A stretch of DNA of 64,000 nucleotides from Marchantia polymorpha subsp. ruderalis. Taxonomy: Eukaryota > Streptophyta > Marchantiopsida > Marchantiales > Marchantiaceae. Shown piece by piece: positions 49,601 through 59,647 of the stretch (its first letter is position 1; each line of letters starts with the position of its first letter). The position numbers and the translations under genes were made by a program. The notes below the pieces were generated by a model. The model saw nothing but the letters and a program-made list of their open reading frames with translations, had not been told where the DNA came from and ran no database searches. The stretch lies in assembly GCA_037833965.1 (NCBI GenBank), contig AP031358.1, forward strand, positions 16,996,001 through 17,060,000. The letters are read 5' to 3'.

Positions 49601-49669
49601 CATCACGTCTCGAGTCAATAGTGGATGACCTGAATCAAACAACGCTGATCCAGTCTCAGTAACTCCCGT
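46605..49669. repeat. Repeat unit F, copy 4, with a 370-bp insertion
   Basis: It closely matches copy 2. About 370 bp at 48235-48601 is absent from copy 2; I found no clear inverted ends or duplication for it, though it holds a hairpin AAGAAGTCA/TGACTTCTT. Minus-strand frames 46898-47167, 48959-49243 (94 codons, DGEHRLLNIEVSVISVENVE) and 49592-49792 (LDERYSFYLDEESYVHTL) are the best-preserved coding-like segments of the unit. The product is not recognised. Confidence 0.65.
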
Positions 49670-50830
49670 GAGTGTATGCACATAACTCTCTTCGTCCAGA
49701 TAGAAAGAATATCTCTCGTCTAAGCGAAACAGTATACGTTTCAGCTCACTACTAGAGAATTTATGTAAAATTCGAGAGACTTGATCTCTCAAGTTTCCAC
49801 TTTGTCTCGTATATGATGCATGAAGCCTTCATTGATTCATACTTTACGGACCACCTCACCTCTACAATTCGAAGCTACAGTTTCAGACATTTTTCATGTT
49901 AGAATGGAAAGAGGATACGTTTCAGCACACTAAAGAAGAATTAATGTCAGTTTCGACAGTCTTGATTTCATATGTTCCTCTTCGTCTAGCATATGATGCA
50001 TGAAGTCTTCATTGATTGATACTTTACGCTCCATTTCGTCCCTGCATTTCTGAGCTAGTATGGATTTTCACTAGTATGTATTAAAAATGATCTTAAAATG
50101 GGAACTACAGCAATTCGGCACCTGGATAGCAATATCCAGCGCTGGATACATTTGCATATCAGATCTTTTGTGATAGATGGGTGATGGAAGGTTGTGATTT
50201 CATTAGCAGCTTATTGGTATCAATAAAGTATCCATCTCCCGGCATTACATACATTCTGTACTTCTGATGATGGCCGAATCGAGGTTTGTTAAAAATATTT
50301 ATCAGTACACCTGATGACCCTCTTTGTCAAGCTTTCAAAGAAAGATTGTAGATCTGATAACACAACATCATCTGAGGAAGTGTGTGTAGCTATACTGATA
50401 CCGATAATTGTAAGCTCTAGTAAATTATCAAAAAACAATTAGGGGCAGTAGCTGATGTGTTCAATAGCTGTCGTGCTTAAACAATGCTACCAACTCTAAA
50501 ATATAAAAGAACATAACCTTCATTCCTGTCCATTCTACAGTTGTTGGACCCTCATCATTCAGAACAATCATACAGGTCTATGTATTGGAATTCAAGACTG
50601 ACCGATGGTCAGTCTTGAATCAAAAATTTTGTCCATCATGTGAAAATTTCATAGTTTAGCCAAATTCTGATTTCTTCAGAAACATAACTGCGCGATTGAC
50701 ATGATTGAATAGATTTTAAAAGACTTGTACAAGTGAAAATTCTATGAAAGATTTTGCAGAGGTTCAAGTGCATGAGGATCTAAACATATGCTTGTCATTG
50801 GCATAATGACATTCTAACCTCTTCAAATTC
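49670..50830. other. Duplicate of the ROCO downstream spacer
   Basis: Nearly the same sequence as 35471-36666, but lacking the second palindrome arm. It has a small hairpin AAGACTGACC/GGTCAGTCTT at about 50599-50621 that is imperfect in the other copy. No gene. Confidence 0.6.
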
Positions 50831-52061
50831 CTAATCTGTCAAAATTCCTGAACTATGACCTTTATTCATGCACTCCTCGCACACCCATGCATGCCCACCT
50901 AATTCTAGCCTCAGGTATTTCACCTGGTACAACTTGAAGATTGCCGAATAGTTAATATGCGCAAGAGTTTGCTGAATCCTCAGCCATGCTTCTTCCAGCT
51001 CCTTGCTTTCCTCACCTTTTAGAACTGCCATACTATCACAATCGCTAATGCCATCTAGTCTAACAACATCAGATTTTAACTCTTCCCAATTCGGAATCGC
51101 TTGGCCCAACCCGCATATCACATCCAGTCCAGCCTTCACAGCATAATGCATGAGTTTGATTGAGATTTCAATAGTTTTCCGAATCCATGCTCTATTCTCC
51201 CAATCCAAGCGTATCTTCAACCCTTCTTGATCTTTGACAATGTGAAACCCATTCACTGACTCACACATCAAGTGTAAGCGAACAGTTTTCCTAACATGCG
51301 CAAATGCACTCATCTGGTAGAAAACGCCAACATCGGCCGTGATGTAAGGTCGCTTGGGAGCTCTCGCTTGACAAAGCGATTGGGAATACTGAATGATACT
51401 GTCCACTTTTGACATGAAAGAACTGGACGTTGACTGCAGTTGTTGTTGCAAAGAGAGTATCTGTCCCACCTTATTTTCTAATCTCTGCACAATGCTCACC
51501 ACCGATCTCAACCCCTCATCCACACCATCAAACCTTCGTCCCATATATCCTTCTAGCTTATCTATCTTGGACAAAATAAGTTGGGTTGAACTATTTTCTA
51601 CACTTGTGTTCGCCTGACTTAAGCACCTGGATGAAGGTCGATTGGAGTCTTTCATATCATGAAATTTTGAATTGTTAGCCATGTTCTCATCTTCAGCCTG
51701 AGAATGAACCAAATCATTGTTCACGCTGATTATACCTTGCTGCAATCACTCCAATTGTTGGATAAGGTCTTCCTGCAATGACTCCAATTGTTGCAATCAC
51801 TTTTGTCGGATCTCACTCAAAATCGCTTCCACATCGCTATCCCACAGCAACTCCCTAGCTCTTTCGAATATAACTTGTGTTGTGTGCCTTTTAATCAAGG
51901 GCCAACCGTACTCATAGTTGAACAACTCATCTTCCTTCTCCAAGTGCGATTTCTCCAACGGAATATCCTCAAGTTTGTCATTGATGCTACGAATGAATTT
52001 TGATTTCAGATCCTTGATTAAAATTGTCCCTCTCAAAAGACTCGGAATCAGCAAATCCACA
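50831..52061 (-). pseudogene. ROCO gene copy, C-terminal part only, cut by unit G
   Basis: The minus strand matches the last exon of the intact ROCO gene from its stop up to about 37890, then ends at unit G. A 304-codon frame (51745-50831) is still open and encodes the coiled-coil and C-terminal part. Upstream of it two stops appear where the intact gene has CGA and TCA codons (both now TGA). The LRR, Roc and most of the COR region are absent from the window, lying beyond unit G if they exist. Divergence from the intact copy is low, so the duplication is recent. Confidence 0.85.
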
Positions 52062-53477
52062 TGTGGTAACACACTTTTTGTTTTTTTGCAGAATTTAAAC
52101 AATTTTAGAAAAGAAGTACCGAAGCAGTGTCTGTAGTTAGGAAATGGTACGTTAAATAGAGTGGATTGAGGAGATCGTCACGAAATCACGAAGAATCGTG
52201 GAGTTGGACGTACCAGCGCCAAACGCCTTCGGCGCCTTCGGCAAGATCTCCTTTGCTGAGGTGTCTCTACCCACGCGCCTCCAGCGCTTAGGAAAGGTAC
52301 GCTTCCGGCACAGACAACTCTGGAGGAGATGTCGCTGAAGACGTCAGAAGCCGGCAAGGTTCTCTGAAGGCTTCCGACCATGAGTGCGCCTTCGGCGATG
52401 CGCCGTTGGCGCGGGAGGGAAACCTTCATAACGATCAGGATTCACGGTAGTTCTATTTGATTGAGGTCTCATTAGAAAGAGCTCGGGACGCTCGTTCTAA
52501 CGAGCCCAAGAGCGCCGGGGATGGATCAGGGACGAAGAAGTTATGAGCGTCGGAAAACTTGCATCCGGACATGCGCTGTTCGCGCTAGGGTTCACCGTCG
52601 GAAAGGACCCCCGTACGCCTTCGGCGATGCGCCTTCGGCGGAACCACGCGCTCATAAGAGGAGATCAACTCAGAGGCGGAAGTGCCTTTGGCGGCTGCGC
52701 AGCGGAAGAGAAGCGCTGACCTGATGTACGCCTCCGACGTGGCACGGACAGGCGGGTGCGCTGGCATAATTCGCGCCAGCGGCATATGCGCCGTCGGCGA
52801 TATGCGGGGCAGAACGGACAAAACAAGTGGTACGAATACGCGCCGGCGTAATTCGCGCCGACTTGATGTGCGGCTCCAGCGAGGCGCCGACGGAGAAGGA
52901 ATACGCCAGCGGGGATACGCCTCCGGCGATGGGTAGGTTGGGAAAAGACAACATAGTCGAAGCATACGCTCCACTGCGGCAAACTCGAGTCCGGAAGCCC
53001 TCGGCGATGGCGAACTCAGAGCCGGAGGTCGATGGCGGCGGGAGAATTCAACGTTCACGCATGCGAATGCGCGCAGTGCGGAGTTGTGAATTCGAGCATG
53101 CGAGGGAGAACCGTTAGGCCGTATAGCCGGCAGCGTAATCAAGTTTGATTGTACCCAGTGAGAACGTTGGGCGATCTTGAATTCGGAGAAGAAAAGTCTG
53201 CTCTCCAGTCTCATTCTCTCATTCTTGATTGTGAGTTTTCCAGCTTCAGAGATTAAGCGCAAGGGCGGAGAGACCTGCAGTGAGAAGAGAGAGTGCGGAG
53301 ACGAGTGCACGAGGATCTTGACGGACCTTGCAGAGAGTTTGCGAGCAGAGAAATTGAGCGCGCAAGAGAAGAGAGAGCGATTTCAGTCAGTGTCTGAGCG
53401 GCCGACGCGCAGCGGCGATTGTGAGAGATCGAGCGGAAGGGAAGAACGTCTGTGTGTGTGCAGGGAAAGCAAGAAAG

Positions 53478-54518
53478 ATGTCGAAGGTCCCCCAGCTGCG
53501 AGTGTCTCCACTGAGAGTGCCGCAGATCGGTCTACGCGCATTCCAAGATGTGTTGACAAGGTTGAAGCTTGATTTCCTCCTGTGGGGATGGAATTGGACG
53601 TGTCCGGAGATGGTGCGCGAGTATTTGCAGGAGAAACACCAGCCCTCGCGCGGATTCCGCCCACACCCCGAGAAGTGGGACATTAGTCACTGGGCGCAGG
53701 TGTTAGGAAGGTGTGCAGGCGAGGAAGGGTATCTCCTCTTCGAGGCCGAGAGCGTGAAGGTGTCGAAGGAGGAAGAAGTCTCCTACAATGATCTTTTCAA
53801 AGTTGGCAAGCATCCCAAGAACGGTTTCCGGACGCGGGATTACAAAGATCGATTGCGGAGAAATGTCGCGACTGCATTGCTTCAGATATTGCAGCCGACC
53901 AAGACCGCCTACATGCATGGTTGGCAAGTGGGATTTGTGGAGCTAGTGTTGTCAGGAGCTCCGGTTCATTGGGCACGGCTCCTGTGGAAGGTGACGCGCC
54001 AACATGCGCAAGAAGAGAGAGGAGGGACCCTCAATCATCTTTCGCCTTACCTGATCGTGTTTTATCGAGCGATGGGATGTTTGACAGCTTCAGAGCGGAC
54101 ACGGTTTCCGCTGCTGACCCGGAGTAATCCGGGTAGATACTTGCGGGAGGCTGAAGTGGACACAGATCCGGACGAAGCACCTGCCAGTCCAACTTCAGCT
54201 CCGGCTCCGGCAAGAGCAGCAGAAGAGCGTCGAAGTGAGCGCGCACCGCGGAAGCGGAAATGGGATGAGAGAATTGAAGACAGGCAGCCGGAAGCTCCCG
54301 CTGCGCCGACTCGGAGTCGGCCAACCCACGAGCTTCACAGCCGGCCGAAACAGAGGGCACGCAAGATGGTGTTGCCCACTAGTAGTGAGGAGACTGGGCG
54401 TACTCCAGTCCGGCGGAGTATCCTGCCCACGCAGGAGGAGATAATCGTGCAGATTCTGGGGAGGTCGGTGAACCCCTCTGCGCAGAAGGCGCGGATGCCT
54501 TCAGAAGAAGACAGTTGA
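53478..54518 (+). pseudogene. Unit G ORF, 5' part, ending at a nonsense codon
   Basis: From MSKVPQLRVSPLRVPQIG it follows the unit A ORF for 346 codons and then stops at TGA (54516-54518), where A reads CGA after AGG. H is inserted 30 bp downstream. The rest of the linker continues at 57105-57438 in the same frame as A (GRPTAGRQ...EPTTLRGSS), up to the gypsy insertion. Confidence 0.85.
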
Positions 54519-54770
54519 ACTGACAGTCGGCCGACTGCGAGTCGGGCGTGTGGTAACCCACTTTTTGTTTTTTTGTCGGAACTAAAACATTTTTGAATAG
54601 TAAGTACCGCGGCAGCAGCTGTAAATAGTAATCGGTACGTGAAACCAGAGTAAAAAGAGGATCGAGGACAGTCAAGGGGTTTTGGGCTTAGGCCACAGTG
54701 GGACGCTTAGGACGGAACGGGCGGTTCATGCTGCAGGATCCGCTTCGAGCACCTTCGGCGGTAGATCACT

Positions 54771-55660
54771 CATAACTTTCTCAATTCGTAACGCCTTGAG
54801 TTTCTTCGGGTCTCGTTGGAAAGAACCCAACGCGCTGGTTCTAACGAGCCCAAGAACGTGTGAAACGGATGAGAGGTCACTGAGTTATGAGTGTCGGAAG
54901 TTACTGATGGGAGGCCTTCGGCGGAAGAACCGCCGGAAGATGCGCCTTCGGCGGTAGACGCCTTCGGGTCAACGCCTTCGGCGATGCGGGAGAGTGCATT
55001 TGGCGGAAGAGTGAATCCCTCATAACTTTCTCAATTTGCAACGCCTTGACTTGGTTAGGGTCTCGTTGGAAAGAACTCGACGCGCTGATTCCAACGAGCC
55101 CAAGAACGCCAACAACGGATGAGAACTCCGGGAGTTATGAAGGTTGTAAGATACTCAGCTTTCCGCCTTCGCCAAGGCGAAAAAAGTTTTGTCCTATGCG
55201 CGGACGAAGGAAGTTCGCCTGTGCACAGGCGAAATAGGGTTTTTTTGACGTAGGCGCGAAGTTCGCCTACGCACAGGCGTTCGCCTGTGCACAGGCGCTT
55301 TGGCATCGGCGGGAAATCCGCCTTCGGCCCTAGAAATGCGCCTTCGGGGTTGGAACTTGTACGGCGCCAGCGCAACAGCGCGGAATGACACGGACGCCTG
55401 CAAGTAGGCGGACGCCTGTGGATAGGCGGCCTGTGCACAGGCGGACGGCCTGTGCATAGGCGGTCTGCGGGTAGGACGCAGACGCCTGCGGATAGGCGAA
55501 CGCCTTCGGCGGAAGAGTAAGAACCGTCATAACTTTCTCAATTCTTAACGGTTTGACTTATTTAGGGTCTTGTTGGAAAGAACTCGCAACGCTTGTTCTA
55601 ACGAGACCAAGAACTCTTGGAATGGATAAGGCGTCACTGAGTTATGAGCGTCGAAAGCGG
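54771..55660 (+). repeat. Three tandem blocks with a conserved hairpin in the H leader
   Basis: Blocks near 54771, 55021 and 55528 each carry CATAACTTTCTCAATT followed by the inverted repeat CTCGTTGGAA / TTCYAACGAG (for example 55062-55071 with 55089-55098, a perfect 10-bp stem and 17-bp loop). Confidence 0.75.
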
Positions 55661-56119
55661 CTGTCATGGTTAGGAGAGAGGCCTTCGGCGTTAACATATA
55701 GAGGAGCCTTCGGCGTTAACAGTTAGAGGGGCCTTCGGCCCAAGGCGGCCTGCGAGTAGGCGGCTTGCGTGTAGGACGCGTGGGACCCACAGTACTCGGA
55801 TTTTGGAGAAGGAATTTTGGCCTAGGTTTAGAGATCTTGCGGGGCCCATATCTTTGCGATGGACGGTCGGATGGATGTGAAATTTTGTGGAGCCGTTGAT
55901 CTCGGCCGGCCACGCAGGCCTGCAAATTTTCAGCCTCAGATCTTGGATGGAAAGGCGCTGGCGGCTCTGTACAGTAGGCTTAGGATTCAGATTTAGGGTT
56001 AGGGTTAGATTTAGGTTGTAAGTCAGAGGGGAAGGCAGCCGCCGACTCCTCAGGTGTAGGATCTGTTGCGGCTCGCACCACGGCGTAGTGCAGTGTAGTG
56101 CTAGTTAGGACTTAGAAGG

Positions 56120-56148
56120 TATAAAGTAGTTCAAGGCGTCTTGCCTTG
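56120..56148 (+). promoter_or_regulatory. TATA box and hairpin of unit H
   Basis: TATAAAG at 56120-56126 and CAAGGC-GTCTT-GCCTTG at 56132-56148, at the same place relative to the 3' end as in units A and B. Confidence 0.55.
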
Positions 56149-57438
56149 TGATCTTTCCTAACATCAGAAGTGCAGATCAAGAACTCATTTTCTCTGCGTG
56201 TTTGTGTCCTTACTTCTGTCACCACGCAAGAGGAGCTGCAACTTGGCGTTCCGAATTTTGTAGCTAAAGGCCTTCGGCCGAATGTTCAGAGCTAGTACAT
56301 TGGTTAGAGACTTGAGTAGTTCGGATCTACACCTGCGGGTGATTGCCGATGCTCAGAGCCAGTGACTAGTTAGATACTTGAATAGTTTCGCCCCTACACT
56401 TTCGAGTGTTTGTTCCTGATTGTACTCCTTCGGGATTTTTCCCCTGAATGCCAAAGTGAAGTTTTGCGACTTCGTGTAAGCCTTGGTTGTAAATTCAGGT
56501 TACGCTGCAGCAGGTGCCTTCAGGGTTACCCCTGTAGTATTTCTGGGAATGACAAGTGCCTAAGAATTCAAACTCTTCAATAGACTGTCATTGTGTTACT
56601 GGAATGTTTCTCAGTGAGTCCTTAAGTGCCGACCTGTGTTCTCTGCGTGTTTTGTGAGTTGAGAGTGTTGTTCACCGCGTATGAGTGACTTCGATCCGAA
56701 GTAGGCAGTCCAACCCGGGTTTCCTACGCTAGCAGCAAGCTAGTGGAAGTGTTGTAAAAGCCGGAGTTTGGAGTCACTACCCGCAGCTTCGCTGAGTGTA
56801 CTCTTGAGAGACCTTCCCCCTAAAATCTTGAGTAGAGGTCCTAACGGATCTCTGGGTTGTGTTTCTGTAGTTTCAGGTGTGTGTGTGTGTGTGTGTGTGT
56901 GTTACGCTGCACTGTGCGACCTCCGAGTGCGCTCCGAGTGGACACTTGCAGTATTTCTGGGAGTGACAGTCGCCTGAGAATTCAAACTCCTCAATAGTCT
57001 GTTAAACGTGACACTTTGTACCCTGTGTGTTCCTCTGTCCCTGTGGGTTCGACCTTTCTACCACTATATTGCAGTTTTAGCCTTTAGTGGGTTATTACAG
57101 GGCGACTGAAGGACGGCCAACTGCAGGTCGGCAAGAGCCGCGCGTTGAACCGGACAGCAGGCCGGAAGCAGAAGGGAGTTTGGCTGAAGAGCCAACAACG
57201 CTCAGAGGGTCGTCTTCGGCAGGAGGCGCTTCTGAGAAAACGCCTCCAGCAAGCAGGCCAAGTGGAGTAAAGACGCGCAGGGTGGATCTGACTGCCAGTC
57301 GGACAACTGCTAGTCGGCCAACTGCGAGTCGGTCAACTGAGAGTCGGCCAGATTCGCCGACTGCGAATCGGACAAGGCCGGTGACCATTGTACGGGCGCC
57401 TTCGGCGGACACACCTCCGGCGAAGACACCTTCCGCGC

Positions 57439-58297
57439 TGTAAGACCGGGTGTTGCACATATGTACTAAGTCTTAGAAGTGGTCAAGGGAATAAGGATGA
57501 TTAGCCAAGGCATAGCTAAGACTAGCTAGTTATGGCTAAACTAGTTAGTTATAACTAAGTTTATCTAGTCATGACTAAGTTTAGCTACAATGTCTATAGT
57601 TGGCGGAATATTTAGCGGAGTTCTAGAAGAATGGAGTGAGCACTTCTATTTTGTCTTTTACAAGGAGTGAGCACTTCTATTTTGTCTTATACAAAAGTTC
57701 TAGATTCCAAGGGATTAGATATTTGACTAGAAGCTTGGATTTGATTGGTTTGACTAAATGTATGAAAGATGATTGGCTAGACTAAGTCTAATGTTGACTT
57801 AGTGGCTAGGAAGCTTGTAGAAGTTTAAAAGCTTCAAATGGCATGTCGCCACCTCAACCTTGGATTGCGAAAGCTTCTAGAAGGTTTAGGTAGGCCAATG
57901 GCTTGTTGCCACGTAGAGAAGGTTAGTCAAATTTACCTAGGTAAAAGTAAGTTAGGAGAAATTACCACATGTTACTATGGTAATTTCTCAAGTAGTATAA
58001 ATAGAGAGGTAGAGTAGCACCTCTCAAGCAAGTTTGGAGAGTCATGTGTGAGGACTTGTTTCAGTAATGAAGGAGTGAAGTTTTTGAGTATCTTGGAGTA
58101 TCGACGTGTGTTTGCATTTATGTGGAGAGGGTGATGTGAGGAGAGTTTGTGTGTGAGTTGGAGTGATACATGAGAGTTTGTAAGAGAAGGTGTTTGGGAC
58201 ATGAGTGAGAGTATGAATCTTAGTCTTCTAGAACCATGATGCGCTACCACAAAGCCATCAGAGGTAAACCTGAGTGAGAGTCAGCCCGGAGGTTGCA
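57439..58297 (+). repeat. 5' LTR of the gypsy element
   Basis: It starts TGTAAGACC and ends GAGGTTGCA, the last CA before the primer site; the end is inferred from that site because no second LTR is in view. TATAAATA at 57996-58003 marks the promoter. The region before it holds a 28-bp direct repeat around GGAGTGAGCACTTCTATTTT (57631-57685) and several CTAGTTAGTTAT-type words, possible enhancer repeats. Confidence 0.7.
57996..58003 (+). promoter_or_regulatory. TATA box of the gypsy LTR
   Basis: TATAAATA in an otherwise ordinary context, about 300 bp before the LTR end, as expected for U3/R spacing. Confidence 0.65.
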
Positions 58298-58301
58298 TTT
58301 T

Positions 58302-58322
58302 TGGTTCCGTTGCCGGGACCTC
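58302..58322 (+). promoter_or_regulatory. Primer binding site, Asp-tRNA-like
   Basis: TGGTTCCGTTGCCGGG matches the complement of the 3' end of plant tRNA-Asp (TGGCGCCGTTGCCGGG) except at two positions, and lies four bases after the LTR end. Confidence 0.7.
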
Positions 58323-58337
58323 AATCTAGAAGGCGGA

Positions 58338-58508
58338 ATGTTTAGGATTCGATTTCTAGCTCGAGAGAAAGTATCCATGAGGGATCACTTGGTGTTAACA
58401 TTGGGGAATGAAAGAGCGGAGAGTGTGCTTGAGAGCGAAATTCCTTTTGTGTATCCCATAGTCTCATATGATAGCCTAGAAGTGATTTTGTATGTTTTGT
58501 TCACGTAA
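58338..58508 (+). CDS. Small leader ORF a of the gypsy element
   Basis: 56 codons from ATG at 58338. The segment LTLGNERAESVLESEIPFVY and the residues after it are similar to a second small ORF at 59423-59586, so it is a repeated module rather than a chance ORF. The function is unknown. Confidence 0.45.
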   Translation: MFRIRFLAREKVSMRDHLVLTLGNERAESVLESEIPFVYPIVSYDSLEVILYVLFT

Positions 58509-58976
58509 ACATGTCTTTTTGAGAGAAAAGTAATCTTAGACACCGAAAAAGTATTTTTGAAGGTATTCTTTCAAAGTTTTTATTGATTTTAGAGTGGAAG
58601 ATAGAGAACATTTACGTTTTTGTTTCAGGTCCAGATCATGTGTTAACAGAAAGATATGAGAATTAGAAGTTGAGTGGGTTTTCACGGGTATCAAAAGTCT
58701 GCTCTCTGGAAAGTTTGTACAGAGTTGATTACTTTTTCTGTATTTTGAATTAGGCTTTGAAACTTCGTACGAGTGTGTATTGGAAGATAAGCTACGTTTG
58801 AGTGAAAATTTCACTGAGAGATCACGTCTAGAGACGAAGTTATGTTGAATTGAAGTTGAGGGGGTACAAAAGCAAGATAACAAAGCAAAAGTTTTTGATT
58901 TCTTTATTCACAGTTTTCGTCAAGTACATAGCGTTTCTGGGAGAGGTCTTTTGAGTGGTTTCTACCTTATGGGAAA

Positions 58977-59399
58977 ATGAGTGAACAAGAAGGTTGGAAG
59001 GTTAGGTTATCCAAAGTACCTCAAGGCTTGGATGTTATAGTGTCTTTAGACTTCAATACAAGAGAATTCAAGGTGGAGTTTGAAGAAAGAGTAGTGAGTC
59101 AATCTCCAAGAGTCAAACGTGAAACTTGTTTTTATTGTGGAGAGGAGGGCCATAAGGTTGTCAATTGTTCCCTGCGGAACAAAGATAGAAGATTGAGGAG
59201 CAAGAGGAACTTGGGAGATTTGAAACTTCACTTGGGACCATCATCGCCACATGAATCCCAAAGCGCGACCTTCTGTGACAATTGCGGAGTGATTGGGCTA
59301 CCAGCGGGACACGAATGCAGCGGAGTGAAGGCACTTCTGGAATCACTTGTGGAAAGGTTTGACGGCAAGCTAAGTGCTGAAACAGAGAAAGTGACCTAA
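58977..59399 (+). CDS. Extra leader ORF with a zinc knuckle (140 aa)
   Basis: It starts MSEQEGWKVRLSKVPQGLDV and has a CCHC knuckle CFYCGEEGHKVVNC at residues 51-64, then a basic stretch and a second Cys/His cluster CDNCGVIGLPAGHEC. It stands between the primer site and gag, in a place where gypsy elements normally have no protein. It resembles the knuckle-containing N-terminal proteins of some plant retroelements or nucleic-acid-binding host proteins. It may be captured. An A-rich run follows at about 59618-59638. Confidence 0.6.
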   Translation: MSEQEGWKVRLSKVPQGLDVIVSLDFNTREFKVEFEERVVSQSPRVKRETCFYCGEEGHKVVNCSLRNKDRRLRSKRNLGDLKLHLGPSSPHESQSATFCDNCGVIGLPAGHECSGVKALLESLVERFDGKLSAETEKVT

Positions 59400-59422
59400 G
59401 CGGGCTCAAGCTCCAACTGAAG

Positions 59423-59586
59423 ATGGAGATTATCATTCGAATGATGGAGAAGATGATGATGAGGGTAAGACTCATCGTATGCCTAGGAGAGGAGAGAGCT
59501 TTGGCTATCTTGGAACAACCAATTCCTTTTGTGTTTCCTTTGATGAATTACTCAAGGATGGAGTTAGTGTTGTTTATTTTGTATTA
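59423..59586 (+). CDS. Small leader ORF b of the gypsy element
   Basis: The segment LIVCLGEERALAILEQPIPF and the following FVFPLMNY aligns with leader ORF a (58338-58508) by eye over about 40 residues, ending similarly before a stop. The frame starts with several possible ATG codons (59423, 59441). Confidence 0.4.
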
Positions 59587-59647
59587 AGAAACCCCATATA
59601 AATTTCCAATGGAATAGAAAAAAAAAATAAAAAAAAATTAGTTGGAA

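Larger units (their letters stand above)
54549..57099 (+). mobile_element. Mobile unit H (complete ends, no ORF, 2551 bp), nested in unit G
   Basis: It starts TGTGGTAACCCAC and ends AGTGGGTTATTACA, flanked exactly by GGGCG (54544-54548 and 57100-57104). Removing H and one GGGCG restores the G reading frame as found in unit A. The leader contains three tandem diverged copies of a roughly 250-bp block and many GCCTGTGCACAGGC palindromes. The long ORF is missing; the leader passes at about 55990 into the TATA-containing 3' region. It belongs with unit B by leader type. Confidence 0.9.
52062..57438 (+). mobile_element. Mobile unit G, interrupted by unit H and truncated by the gypsy element
   Basis: It starts TGTGGTAACACAC at 52062, directly after CCACA, and is very similar to unit A through the leader and ORF. 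Unit H (54549-57099) sits in the ORF, and G resumes at 57100. At 57438 it is cut, inside the codons for KTPSA, by the LTR of the gypsy retrotransposon. Its 3' half must lie beyond the window, so the right-hand duplication cannot be checked. Confidence 0.85.

Noticed and set aside
55985-56020. TTTAGGGTTAGGGTTAGATTTAGG, telomere-like
   Set aside because: Only a few imperfect repeats inside unit H; too short for an interstitial telomere.
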